Shown here one piece after another: positions 1 through 6,981 of a stretch of 21,715 bases of DNA. The DNA comes from a virus, in IMG/VR virus record IMGVR_UViG_3300027896_000256, positions 1 to 21,715 of that record; one strand, 5' to 3'. The notes beneath the pieces are model-generated. The model did no database searches. It was not told where the DNA came from and saw only the letters and a list, made by a program, of their open reading frames with translations. The first letter of the stretch is position 1. Each line of letters opens with the position of its first letter. The position numbers and the translations under genes were made by a program.

Positions 1-21
1 TGTTTTATTTTTTCGTATGGA

Positions 22-552
22 TTAGATACCATCATCAGGAATAGTCGTATTACTAGATGATCCAATAGATGTGGGGGCATCAGTAATAATAGTCTTCTTA
101 TATACTTGCTTCTTTTCTATTTTATTCTTTCCAAAAATTGATTCTCCGCTCCAGGTATTATCTGGCCAGTCTTTATCATGCAACTTAATCCAGTTGTCGG
201 CAGATAACGTATCCACGACTTTATTGTATTTGGCTATCGCCGCAGTTGCTTTCACCGTATTTAATTGGGAGTTATCGTGATAATATTTGTTCCAGGCATT
301 TGTGTATTCTATTCCACATTTCTCCAACTTTGTAGGAATTGCAACTCTTACCGGTCTGAAATTTCGAAATCTCACTGCACGTTCGCTTTTTTCTTTATTT
401 TTAAGAATGTATTCGACACGAACTTCCCACGATACACATAATGGCTCCATTAACATGTCGTGATGACAACACCATGCCCATTTTGCGTTTGATACAGATT
501 TCCATGCTGCTTTGCAGTTCTCCAATTCTTTTTTAATTGTTCCTAGTTTCAT
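22..552 (-). CDS. Hypothetical phage protein with CCHH cluster
   Basis: I do not recognise this 176-residue protein. I start it at the ATG at 552 because the minus strand reads CCGAGAAAATATG there, giving a plausible purine-rich ribosome site; the frame stays open to a TTG at 597. The N-terminal third is charged and helical and contains a Trp-rich WAWCCHHDM stretch at residues 25-33, with C28, C29, H30 and H31 as a possible metal site. A basic segment near residues 60-70 (RFRNFRPVRV) follows, then a charged middle with several Trp. The C-terminal ~25 residues are low-complexity Ser/Thr/Pro/Asp and probably disordered. There is no signal peptide or membrane segment. A recurrent promoter-like motif lies about 53 bases upstream. 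It is the last gene of the minus-strand block that also contains the clamp and polymerase, but nothing in the sequence assigns it a replication role. Confidence 0.7.
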   Translation of the reverse strand: MKLGTIKKELENCKAAWKSVSNAKWAWCCHHDMLMEPLCVSWEVRVEYILKNKEKSERAVRFRNFRPVRVAIPTKLEKCGIEYTNAWNKYYHDNSQLNTVKATAAIAKYNKVVDTLSADNWIKLHDKDWPDNTWSGESIFGKNKIEKKQVYKKTIITDAPTSIGSSSNTTIPDDGI

Positions 553-604
553 ATTTTCTCGGATTTTAATTCTGCCACAGAATAACAGTACTAGCAATTG
601 TAGT

Positions 605-616
605 CAACTTATTATA
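605..616 (-). promoter_or_regulatory. Recurrent TATAATAAGTTG promoter-like motif, copy 1
   Basis: The minus strand reads TATAATAAGTTG. The identical 12-mer occurs at 4897-4908 and 6982-6993, each time upstream of a minus-strand start. No TTGACA-like -35 element sits 16-18 bases further upstream, so it looks like a -10-only, T4-late-type element. It overlaps the stop codon of the upstream gene (TAA at 612-614) and lies about 53 bases before the ATG at 552. Confidence 0.55.
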
Positions 617-1229
617 CTTGCAACGATGCTATTGTTTTCTGCATATCTTGCTTGTCTCTGAAGAGGAAGAACCAGCTATTGCTCTTTGTAAGGAAATATC
701 CAGATTTCTCCGAGATTTTCTTAGCAATATAATCATATACTTTCTCTCTTCGTCCTTCATCATAATCTTTGAACTTTATGCCCCGTGGAGAGTGTCTCTT
801 GATAAAAGTATATAAAACGCTCTGGATATATTTCAATACTTCTATTGGCTTATAAGAATTGGTCAACCCATACTCAAAGTCATTTAATTCTTGGGAGTAT
901 TTTTTAGGGTCTCCGCCATCCAATTTCGGTCTCTTTACAAATTGCGAATGGGTTCTAATAAAAACAAAATTATAGAAGCCACTCAACGTTTTCGAAGAAG
1001 TAATTTCTATATCGAACGTATCGTCGCCAATTGTTATTGTCTTACGAAAATGAGAAACATCTGGCGAATCAAAATCATACTTATCATTTTCTTCAGGATC
1101 GAGGATTTCGACGTAGTAATCATTTTCTACTTGCTCTTGTATTTCCTCGTAATCGGCATTAGAAATATAGAACTTGCCTATTTTTTTGCAATACCACTCT
1201 TTAATTATACTTTTGGTGATATTACTCAC
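612..1229 (-). CDS. Hypothetical protein, downstream of the clamp
   Basis: This is a 205-residue soluble protein that I cannot assign. The start is a GTG at 1229, only 5 bases after the clamp stop at 1235, which suggests co-transcription and possibly coupled translation. The N-terminal ~50 residues are acidic (EEIQEQVENDYY, then DPEEND). A beta-rich middle follows (TITIGDDTFDIEIT). The C-terminal third is basic and alpha-helical and ends with a hydrophobic aromatic strand (SNSWFFLFRD). No Cys pairs, signal peptide or membrane helix are visible. The operon position next to the clamp and polymerase allows a link with replication, but that is only context. There is no clear ribosome-binding site before the GTG, and no alternative Met occurs nearby. 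Confidence 0.65.
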   Translation of the reverse strand: MSNITKSIIKEWYCKKIGKFYISNADYEEIQEQVENDYYVEILDPEENDKYDFDSPDVSHFRKTITIGDDTFDIEITSSKTLSGFYNFVFIRTHSQFVKRPKLDGGDPKKYSQELNDFEYGLTNSYKPIEVLKYIQSVLYTFIKRHSPRGIKFKDYDEGRREKVYDYIAKKISEKSGYFLTKSNSWFFLFRDKQDMQKTIASLQV

Positions 1230-1234
1230 GCTAT

Positions 1235-1978
1235 TTAGGCTTTTTTATTGGCAAATTGGAAGCTGGTACATTCGTACTTATCATTTTTGAAGTATAATTT
1301 CGCAATGCCGCCATTGTTAATCGATAAAGTCCCATTAGGTATATCCCGATTTACTTTTAGTACTTCTGCTATATATGCAACAGGAAATGCCAATGATACA
1401 TCTAATTTGTTCTTAACTGGGTCAGTTGTAGGAGTGATGCGAATGCGGTTTGAGTTGGATGTGACATATCCAAGAACCACTTCAAAGATTCCTTTTTTAT
1501 TCATTCCTACCGAGAATGAATCTACATCTTTCAAGGCTGAACGAGCTTTTAAGAACTTCTCCAGGAATTCATCGGTTAATGGTACTATAACATGATAATC
1601 CGGGATGTCTTGTAATGATTTAGCAACCGGATCAATGGATGTGGGGTCTGCGCAAGTGCAATAACTTTCACAATTCTCGTCAGATATTGTAAATCCAAGA
1701 ATACGATCTCCTTGTTTGTTGATGGAAACATCAATATCATCACCAAATGGCGTCATCATGCTTTTAACCTTCTCGGTATCTCCAATACAAATAATAAGGT
1801 CTTCATTGCCGAAGTCGGTGAAATCATGCATGATTACATCAATAATAAAAGACCTATTATCAGCAGCGGCTCTAGTATGAAGAGTTTTGTCTGCGGGAAT
1901 ATATTTCCACTTTGTCTTGTTAATCTCTCCGCCTAAAGCGTAGCGCCGAATAAATGTCTCTAAAATTACCTTTTTCAT
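1235..1978 (-). CDS. Sliding clamp (T4 gp45-like DNA polymerase processivity factor)
   Basis: This 247-residue protein has the layout of T4-like sliding clamps (T4 gp45 is about 228 aa). The N-terminus is an FIRRYALGG helix-turn, followed by KTKWKYIPADKTL and RAAADNRSFI, which match the first clamp repeat pattern. Next come LIICIGDTEKVKSMM (compare the xIxDTEKLxxxL segment of phage clamps), a FTISDEN strand, and a second repeat starting PLTDEFLEKFLKARSAL. The family forms a trimeric ring around DNA that tethers the polymerase and, in T4, also activates late transcription. The gene lies in the same strand block as the family B polymerase and has its own sigma70-like promoter. The ATG at 1978 is the only sensible start. 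The assignment rests on pattern recognition, since clamps diverge strongly in sequence. Confidence 0.78.
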   Translation of the reverse strand: MKKVILETFIRRYALGGEINKTKWKYIPADKTLHTRAAADNRSFIIDVIMHDFTDFGNEDLIICIGDTEKVKSMMTPFGDDIDVSINKQGDRILGFTISDENCESYCTCADPTSIDPVAKSLQDIPDYHVIVPLTDEFLEKFLKARSALKDVDSFSVGMNKKGIFEVVLGYVTSNSNRIRITPTTDPVKNKLDVSLAFPVAYIAEVLKVNRDIPNGTLSINNGGIAKLYFKNDKYECTSFQFANKKA

Positions 1979-1989
1979 GATTTATGTGT

Positions 1990-2017
1990 AGTATAACATG
2001 GTTTGGGGGACAGTCAA
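1990..2017 (-). promoter_or_regulatory. Sigma70-like promoter of the clamp gene
   Basis: On the minus strand TTGACT (plus 2012-2017) and TATACT (plus 1990-1995) are separated by 16 bases, and the -10 lies just upstream of the clamp ATG at 1978. The 5' leader would therefore be very short. The match suggests early transcription by the host polymerase. Confidence 0.6.
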
Positions 2018-2033
2018 TTTTTTATATCGGTAG

Positions 2034-2249
2034 TCAAATCCACGTCCACTGCCGGTGTTCCGTTTGTAACATTGTACTTATTTTTTTCTCACACATTCGC
2101 AAGTCGTCAGCATGATTTCTCGAACAAATATCCATTAATTCCCATTTATTGCTTCCATTTTGTATCATCCAATTATGGATTTTGATTGCTGCATCTATCA
2201 CGTCTTGCGGCACGTCTATTTCGTGGTTTTTTGCAATTTCGTATATCAT
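2034..2249 (-). CDS. Small hypothetical protein after DNA polymerase
   Basis: This is a 71-residue protein of unknown function. The ATG at 2249 is the first Met. A TTG at 2264 would overlap the polymerase stop (TGA at 2261-2263) and lies close behind a GGAAGAG, so an alternative five-residue extension by coupled initiation is possible. The sequence is mostly helical: an acidic N-terminal helix (EIAKNHEIDVPQDVIDAAIK), then a Trp-containing segment and C44/C54-type scattered Cys with basic residues, ending in WTWI. No known motif is visible. It sits between the polymerase and the clamp, so it probably belongs to the same transcription unit as the polymerase. Confidence 0.55.
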   Translation of the reverse strand: MIYEIAKNHEIDVPQDVIDAAIKIHNWMIQNGSNKWELMDICSRNHADDLRMCEKKISTMLQTEHRQWTWI

Positions 2250-2260
2250 AGTTGTATATA

Positions 2261-4843
2261 TCAAAACTCTTCCGTAAAATCAAATGTTTTAGAAGCCAAA
2301 ATGCCTCCTCTATTTGGGTATGACCATTTTACCGCATTCCATATTTCCGACAATTTACTTTTAAGTTCCCGCTCATACATCTTCTTTCTATCAATATGCT
2401 CGGCAATGAAATCTAAAATCTGGTCTGGATCAGTATCATCATCCTTAAATGCCAAGGCTTCGATATTAAAATTATTGGGCAATAAATATACCCACTTTAT
2501 CTTCTCACTATGAGAGATTTTCTCGTATTGCCGATTCAATTTCCACACTTTCAATAAATCGTTATATCCTAATGCCGCTTTGACCTGAGCAGGAGTTCGA
2601 TTAACGAATTGAAATAACTGGCGATTGGAGGGATTGTAATTATATTCACCATCCCGAGAGACAAACTTAACTGATGTGGTTTTTGCAAGATCAGAAACAG
2701 GACGACTTTCAATGGTTTCCTCAAATTGCATAATACGTTCATCCAGTACTTCTTTAGGAATATCCCGAAGCAAGGAATCGAGCACATTACCAACAAACTT
2801 TCGGAAAGCAGCAGGGAAACTTGAACGAACAGCATCAATGCCTTTAACTTCCAATTTGCCTTCGCTGCCATCTTTAGACTTGATTGGGGTTTTCTTCTCC
2901 ATATCAAAAACCTTGAGCAGAGCATATCTCTTCTTAACTACCCACAAGGCTTTTCTGGCAATAACATCGGGAACAATTTTAATACAATTATATTCTGGGG
3001 CTATATTAAAAATACGAGGCACCATGTACTCGTAGAACTTATTAATTCTAGTTGCTACTTGCTGAACCCATTCAACAGTAAACTCGACCATTTTTTGTTC
3101 GGGAATATTTGATAATTGAGCGATGGGTAATGAAGAAAAAAATACACTGTCAGTATCGATATACTTCACGAAATCTTGTGTTGGGGGAACTACTTTTACG
3201 TCATTGAACTTTGTGAGATACATATCATTCACCAATTTCTCGGCAGAACGAATAATTTCTTGACCTGATAAAGTTACGGCCTCCGCATTCGCTTTATTAT
3301 AAAATCGCCACACAGGCAACCCAATGCACCCATAGACGGAATTCGAAAAGATTTTTTGCCTCTTTTGTCTTCGATCATAAAACTGTTCCTTTTCCTTATT
3401 ACCTTCTTTCCCATATTTAATTGCCAGTGCTCTATATTCTTTTCGTTCTTTAATCCATTCATTGAGAATTGTGGGTATAACGCCCCGCACATCTTGACGA
3501 TAAATTGCACCGTTCGAACCTATGCCAAATGTATAATTCGCAATCATTTTCTTAAAATCTGCGGCAGAATAAGATTGATCTCCAATGCGTACCACTGGTA
3601 TTTCACCTTTTCCAAACGCTATAGCATCCCATCCCTCGATTTCCCCAATCCTCGTTTCGGGACTTATATTTAATGATGTGATAGTACTGGGATACAGAGC
3701 CGAAATATCAGCAGAACACACCCAATCATACAATCCAGGAATGGGTTCTTTCACGAATGCTCCCGCAAATCCTTCTTCACCCTCTTTTTCCATTTCTTCA
3801 TACATCTCACGTCCACCAAGAGGCTTATTCGGCGCAACAATTCCCTTGGAATGAAGATAAGAAAGCATTGCACCATCAATCCAACGGGAACTCATCTGGA
3901 ACCACTCGTATTTTACAAATCCCTTATGACATACCGAACGAGCCAGATAAATAAAATCATACTTTTTATCCAATTCCACTACTACTTTAACATCTACCAG
4001 GTTATATTCGGCATATCTATGAATATCGGTTTTATACAAATTGGTTAAACTACCCTTATAGGTTAGTTTCTGAATCTTTAATTCTTCATCCTTGGCAACA
4101 TTGGCAAGAGACCACGAAGGTTTCATTTCACCAACGAACTTCTTGTAGAGTTCTTGATAATCCAAGCATGAGATGCCAGCAATGACCATGCGGCTATTAA
4201 ACTTATTTTGATATACAATCCCAACCGGAGAGAGCCGATAGGCTGTTTGTTTTCCGAGAACAGCACGAATACGATTAAACAGATATGGAAGATCAAATCG
4301 ATTGGACGACCATCCAGTTACAATGGATGGACGAATCTCTTCCCAGGTAGTCAGGAAAACATCCAACAAACTATCTTCGTTACTGAATGAACGAGTTTCT
4401 AGTTCGGGTGTGTTATTACTCGTAATTTTGCCTTCGGGGTCAAGAACATAAGAATAGTATTTATTTCCCGTCTGGTCATACAAGGCAATGGCAGTAATTG
4501 TCTTATCGCCTTTGGTGACATCCGGAAATCCTCCAGTACTATCTACCTCAATATCAATTACTACAATATTGGCATTTTTTGAGATTTCATCATCATTCGG
4601 ATAGCGGTCCAACAAGAACTTTGTTTCCAGCGGCACATCTGATTCGAATAATTCAGGATCGGCTTCATTAAAACTCGTTACTCTATCCAATTTATCGCCA
4701 TAAAGAGAAATGTATTTTCCGGTCGGACTTCTTCTGTATGCATACTTTACAATACTTATAGGGAAGGTCTCGTGCCCTTTAATATCATCCCAACAATGGA
4801 TAATCCCATTCTTTTTATCTATGAATACGTCTTGATAAGCCAT
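2261..4843 (-). CDS. Family B DNA polymerase with 3'-5' exonuclease (T4 gp43-like)
   Basis: The replicative DNA polymerase, 860 residues (T4 gp43 is 898). The proofreading exonuclease is intact: Exo I VVIDIEVDS (D97, E99), Exo II TGWSSNRFDLPYL (D184), Exo III YNLVDVKV (Y280, D284). The polymerase motifs are also present in order: motif A SADISALYPSTI (D379), motif B KIFSNSVYG (K497-Y504), motif C YIDTDSVFF (D563, D565), and the KKRY element at 637-640. All catalytic residues are kept. The C-terminus ends TFDFTEEF, which resembles the short hydrophobic clamp-binding tail of T4-type polymerases. It starts at ATG 4843 without a strong ribosome site, about 53 bases after a recurrent promoter motif. 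The stop overlaps the possible TTG start of the next small gene, and the clamp lies downstream on the same strand. Confidence 0.97.
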   Translation of the reverse strand: MAYQDVFIDKKNGIIHCWDDIKGHETFPISIVKYAYRRSPTGKYISLYGDKLDRVTSFNEADPELFESDVPLETKFLLDRYPNDDEISKNANIVVIDIEVDSTGGFPDVTKGDKTITAIALYDQTGNKYYSYVLDPEGKITSNNTPELETRSFSNEDSLLDVFLTTWEEIRPSIVTGWSSNRFDLPYLFNRIRAVLGKQTAYRLSPVGIVYQNKFNSRMVIAGISCLDYQELYKKFVGEMKPSWSLANVAKDEELKIQKLTYKGSLTNLYKTDIHRYAEYNLVDVKVVVELDKKYDFIYLARSVCHKGFVKYEWFQMSSRWIDGAMLSYLHSKGIVAPNKPLGGREMYEEMEKEGEEGFAGAFVKEPIPGLYDWVCSADISALYPSTITSLNISPETRIGEIEGWDAIAFGKGEIPVVRIGDQSYSAADFKKMIANYTFGIGSNGAIYRQDVRGVIPTILNEWIKERKEYRALAIKYGKEGNKEKEQFYDRRQKRQKIFSNSVYGCIGLPVWRFYNKANAEAVTLSGQEIIRSAEKLVNDMYLTKFNDVKVVPPTQDFVKYIDTDSVFFSSLPIAQLSNIPEQKMVEFTVEWVQQVATRINKFYEYMVPRIFNIAPEYNCIKIVPDVIARKALWVVKKRYALLKVFDMEKKTPIKSKDGSEGKLEVKGIDAVRSSFPAAFRKFVGNVLDSLLRDIPKEVLDERIMQFEETIESRPVSDLAKTTSVKFVSRDGEYNYNPSNRQLFQFVNRTPAQVKAALGYNDLLKVWKLNRQYEKISHSEKIKWVYLLPNNFNIEALAFKDDDTDPDQILDFIAEHIDRKKMYERELKSKLSEIWNAVKWSYPNRGGILASKTFDFTEEF

Positions 4844-4896
4844 GTAAAATTATAGTCCGATAATAGCCACATTATGCCACAATTGCACGAGAATGG

Positions 4897-4908
4897 CAAC
4901 TTATTATA
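4897..4908 (-). promoter_or_regulatory. Recurrent TATAATAAGTTG promoter-like motif, copy 2
   Basis: Minus-strand TATAATAAGTTG, identical to the copies at 605-616 and 6982-6993 and about 53 bases upstream of the polymerase ATG. No -35 hexamer is seen. The rest of the non-coding stretch 4844-4960 shows no other clear element apart from this motif. Confidence 0.55.
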
Positions 4909-4960
4909 ACGAGAACGTGTGGAATGATATGCCTAAACATATTTATTGCTGTGATTAAAC

Positions 4961-5044
4961 TCAAAGAAATGATGCGAGGGTACGATGCTGGTCAGGCAAT
5001 TCTAACCAACGATCCAGTCGAATTGCATTTTGCCGAACCATGTC
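4961..5044 (-). pseudogene. Proposed 3' fragment of gene split by the TnpB element
   Basis: Immediately beyond the right end of the TnpB element, the minus strand is open from the TTGAC at 5042-5046 to a TGA at 4961-4963. It encodes DMVRQNAIRLDRW followed by about 14 more residues, ending LASFL. The composition is protein-like, with an amphipathic helix. If the element is removed between its two TTGAC copies, this frame joins in phase to the frame of the fragment at 6232-6516 and gives a continuous protein of about 121 residues ending 50 bases before the polymerase promoter motif. The fragment alone has no visible ribosome site. A plus-strand reading of the same bases is also open, so the assignment is an inference. 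Confidence 0.4.
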
Positions 5045-5200
5045 AACTACCCACGACCCTAAAGGGTCGGGGCTTGTAAGACCCTGACACTTGCCAAGGA
5101 TTTACATACATTCGGCGTATTGACTGACGCCTGCCCATAAGTCAGATTTGTGGTCTGTGATACGGGAAGTCTGGATACTTTTGCAATGTTAATTGCTGCA
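5042..5200 (-). ncRNA. Probable omega RNA region at the tnpB 3' end
   Basis: TnpB guide RNAs are normally made from the 3' part of tnpB plus the right end, with the guide formed by the bases just beyond the element. Here the transcript would end in the right-end hairpin and TTGAC, and the first guide bases would be ATGGTTCGGCAAAATG. The 5' limit (5200) is only a rough guess from the family; only the hairpin is directly visible. Confidence 0.4.
5050..5072 (-). repeat. Right-end hairpin of the TnpB element
   Basis: CCC(A)CGACCC-TAAA-GGGTCGGGG on the plus strand forms a 9-bp stem with one bulged A (5053) and a TAAA loop. The tnpB stop codon (TAG on the minus strand, 5059-5061) lies at the loop. 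This matches the usual right-end structure of IS200/IS605 elements. Confidence 0.75.
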
Positions 5201-6204
5201 TTAATATCCGCATCGTATATCAATCCGTTCTTCGAGTAAAATCTACAACCTCGTCTTTCACCTTCAACCTTCCCTGTTACAGAATCGGTTTTAGAAGTGT
5301 TGTACGGGCAAACTAACACAACATGCTTTCCCATGTTGGTTGCCTTATAGGTTATTACTCTGCGAAGTTCATATAATGGAACTTGTGATATACTATGCTT
5401 ATTCTGGTATGGATTTTTCTTTCGTTTTATAGATTTGAGATTTTCTAAACAAATTGTATCGGCTTCTGTATTAAGAATGAGATTAGCAATTAAGTGAGTC
5501 TGGTTTTTATTTTGATGACGTTCTTTCCTCCTGAGAGAATATCTTAATTTTCTACGAGCACTTTTTGTCCCACGAGATTTTAATGCGTCTTTTTGATGTC
5601 TTAATCTTCGTTTTCTTTCATTGAAACATTTGTCGATAATCAATTTTCCTTCACTTGTGGCAGCACTTCGTCTAACGCCTAAATCAACTCCCAATGCCAA
5701 TCTCTGTTTTACTTTTTCTTGTTTATTCTCAAAAGATAAAGCAATATAGATACTTCCGTTATGTTCATAGATAAGCGGGTCTTTATATGAATATTTCTCA
5801 AGTAGTTCCTTTAATCGGGGATATACCACGAACTTATAGGTTTGCCTCTTTCCTGTGGTAGTAATACGAATAGAGAACTTATCCGGGATAGAATAAAGTC
5901 GTTTATCCAGTCGCATTGAGAGATTTTTCTTTACGATTGGTTTAGAAATCTTATGTTTGTTGGATTTAACAGACCTATATCCAGCCAATACATCATGTTC
6001 TGCTCTAATAATGACTTGGGCAGGAATTTCTGGATTTGACTTGCGGGCATTCTTATAGACTTTGGAATGGAGGATTACAAGGGATTTAGTTTTTTCCGTA
6101 AATTGTTCTTTGGAGGCGATATTATATACTAATTGCTCCATTTGGAGGAGTTTCCTTAGTTCTTCGGTATTTCCGAGCAATTTTGTATTATATGTAATCA
6201 TCAT
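5059..6204 (-). CDS. tnpB: TnpB RNA-guided endonuclease (IS200/IS605 OrfB)
   Basis: This 381-residue protein has the TnpB layout: an N-terminal helical/wedge region, then a split RuvC-like nuclease. RuvC-I is ALGVDLGVRRSAATS (D174), RuvC-II is DTICLENLKSIKRK (E254) and RuvC-III is YDADINAAINIA (D331/D333), so the catalytic triad is intact. A basic helical linker (residues 196-230, many Arg/Lys) lies between RuvC-I and RuvC-II, as expected for RNA binding. The usual zinc ribbon (two CxxC pairs between RuvC-II and III) is degenerate: the segment YNTSKTDSVTGKVEGERRGC keeps a single Cys (C320). I recall cysteine-poor variants like this among TnpB proteins, so it need not be inactive. The start is ATG-ATG at 6204/6201. 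The C-terminus runs into the right-end hairpin. In phages, TnpB is thought to favour element retention. Confidence 0.93.
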   Translation of the reverse strand: MMITYNTKLLGNTEELRKLLQMEQLVYNIASKEQFTEKTKSLVILHSKVYKNARKSNPEIPAQVIIRAEHDVLAGYRSVKSNKHKISKPIVKKNLSMRLDKRLYSIPDKFSIRITTTGKRQTYKFVVYPRLKELLEKYSYKDPLIYEHNGSIYIALSFENKQEKVKQRLALGVDLGVRRSAATSEGKLIIDKCFNERKRRLRHQKDALKSRGTKSARRKLRYSLRRKERHQNKNQTHLIANLILNTEADTICLENLKSIKRKKNPYQNKHSISQVPLYELRRVITYKATNMGKHVVLVCPYNTSKTDSVTGKVEGERRGCRFYSKNGLIYDADINAAINIAKVSRLPVSQTTNLTYGQASVNTPNVCKSLASVRVLQAPTL

Positions 6205-6207
6205 ATA

Positions 6208-6236
6208 TAAGTATCATAGTTTTTGGAAAAAGTCAA
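6208..6236 (-). promoter_or_regulatory. Possible sigma70-like promoter of tnpB
   Basis: The minus strand has TTGACT (plus 6231-6236) and TACTTA (plus 6208-6213) separated by 17 bases. The predicted start of transcription would fall at the tnpB ATG, giving a nearly leaderless message. The TTGAC here doubles as the proposed TAM, so the match may be coincidental. Confidence 0.3.
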
Positions 6237-6516
6237 GTTTTTTATGAAATAGATGAGAAATAATTAATGGCGGGCATTCCTCCCACACTCTAAAGAGAGT
6301 GGGTTTCCTGCCCGCACCGAGATGACACTCGGGGCATTCTACAAAAAACAAGTCCCCATCTCGATTAACCGCATGAAGATGTTGATTTTGCTTATAGCCT
6401 TTTACCTCGGCAACAATGTCGAGTGGTTTTGCTTCTTGTTCACCCATTGAATTATTTTCAGTAATCATATATTTCTTTGTTGCAATCTCCGCATCTATTT
6501 TAGCAAGGCGAGACAA
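6214..6516 (-). pseudogene. 5' part of a small Cys-containing gene, apparently interrupted by the TnpB element
   Basis: An open frame of 100 codons starts at TTG 6516, overlapping the end of the upstream gene behind a GGGG at suitable spacing; ATG codons at 6468 and 6447 are alternatives. The phage-like part contains EAKPLDIVAEVKGYKQNQHL and then FFVECPECHLGAG (C61, C64, H65) and C81, a possible half zinc site. The last six residues before the present stop come from the TnpB element if its left border is the TTGAC at 6232-6236. Joining codon 95 (Asp) to the frame at 5044 gives about 121 residues without a stop. Codons 68-82 run through a compound hairpin that looks IS-derived, so the gene may carry an older insertion scar. 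Function unknown. Confidence 0.5.
6270..6315 (-). repeat. Compound hairpin of IS200/IS605 end type
   Basis: GCGGGCA (6270-6276) pairs perfectly with TGCCCGC (6309-6315). Inside, CCCAC (6282-6286) pairs with GTGGG (6299-6303), and after an A-A mismatch CTC pairs with GAG around a TAAA loop. The minus strand has AGGAAACCC and GGGAGGAAT arms and a CTTTAG tip like the right-end hairpin at 5050-5072. It is either the left-end hairpin of the tnpB element or the scar of another element. Confidence 0.65.
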
Positions 6517-6949
6517 CCTTTACCCCACGCACGAATGCCCGATGTTCTACTACTACGGACCTCGTATCCGTCCAGTAGGACGGGAGAAAATATGGCTCAA
6601 ACGCCACCATGTAAATATGTGTAATGCCAAGAGTTCGAAGTTGACTAATTGCTAGTTGCTTGTTCTCGGATGTTTTAAGTTGTGATGACCTAGCCCATAG
6701 GTTCAATCTCGTATTTTTAACACAATAAGCCCGCCCATTTTCGATAAAACATGGCTTATCAACCCATTTAAATCCGGCATCAATAATTTCATATGGAGAT
6801 AAAATCATATATGGGTCGGAAATACCAGGATAATGCCCATATTTCATTTGGCCATGCAATTCTGGCTTGGAATTAATATCAAATGCTTTAATAAGACTGC
6901 CCACGAAAGGCAGAACGGCAAGATTTACAAAGAAAGTTCTTCTATTCAT
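6500..6949 (-). CDS. Exported hypothetical protein with twin-arginine-like signal
   Basis: A 149-residue protein. I start it at ATG 6949 (MNRRTFFVNLAVLPFVGSL), because this places a signal-like sequence at the very N-terminus: basic NRRTFF, a hydrophobic core of about 13 residues, then a polar region. NRRTFF resembles the twin-arginine (Tat) consensus (S/T)RRxFLK, although the +1 Ser/Thr is Asn; an ordinary Sec signal anchor is the alternative. The mature part has P/Y-rich segments, three Cys (as in KPCFIENGRAYC and the C-terminal SPC) and a helix-strand region (SQLRTLGITHIYMVAF). I recognise no enzyme family. A recurrent promoter motif lies 33 bases upstream of the ATG. The stop overlaps the start region of the interrupted gene, suggesting an operon. 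It shares the MNR(R/K)TF start with the protein at 12600. Confidence 0.65.
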   Translation of the reverse strand: MNRRTFFVNLAVLPFVGSLIKAFDINSKPELHGQMKYGHYPGISDPYMILSPYEIIDAGFKWVDKPCFIENGRAYCVKNTRLNLWARSSQLKTSENKQLAISQLRTLGITHIYMVAFEPYFLPSYWTDTRSVVVEHRAFVRGVKVVSPC

Positions 6950-6981
6950 GCGCAAAGAATACCACATATCAAAACACCACG

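Larger units (their letters stand above)
5042..6231 (-). mobile_element. IS200/IS605-type element carrying only tnpB
   Basis: An element of about 1.2 kb with one gene, tnpB, and no TnpA (HUH transposase) in the window. The right end is well supported: a bulged 9-bp hairpin at 5050-5072 containing the tnpB stop, followed by GTAGTTGAC. The left end is less clear. A second TTGAC occurs on the minus strand at plus 6232-6236, 27 bases upstream of the tnpB start. With those borders, removing the element restores an open host gene. An alternative left end would include the compound hairpin at 6270-6315. In this family TnpA mobilises such elements in trans, and TnpB with its omega RNA cuts the empty donor site beside a TAM. 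Here TTGAC would be the TAM. Confidence 0.7.

Noticed and set aside
2569-4390. Several antisense open frames of 60-120 codons inside the DNA polymerase gene.
   Set aside because: They are shadows of a clearly identified gene, with low-complexity, atypical composition and no ribosome sites.
4924-5079. Plus-strand open frame (ATG 4924, about 51 codons) reading through the right end of the TnpB element; after joining at GTCAA it would end VFYEIDEK.
   Set aside because: It is also open after element removal, so it remains a competitor, but it is shorter, has no good ribosome site, and lies antisense to the longer restored minus-strand frame.
6272-6339. Direct repeat GGGCATTC (6272-6279 and 6332-6339) as a target-site duplication.
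   Set aside because: IS200/IS605 elements do not make target duplications, and an 8-base match beside a GC-rich hairpin can arise by chance.
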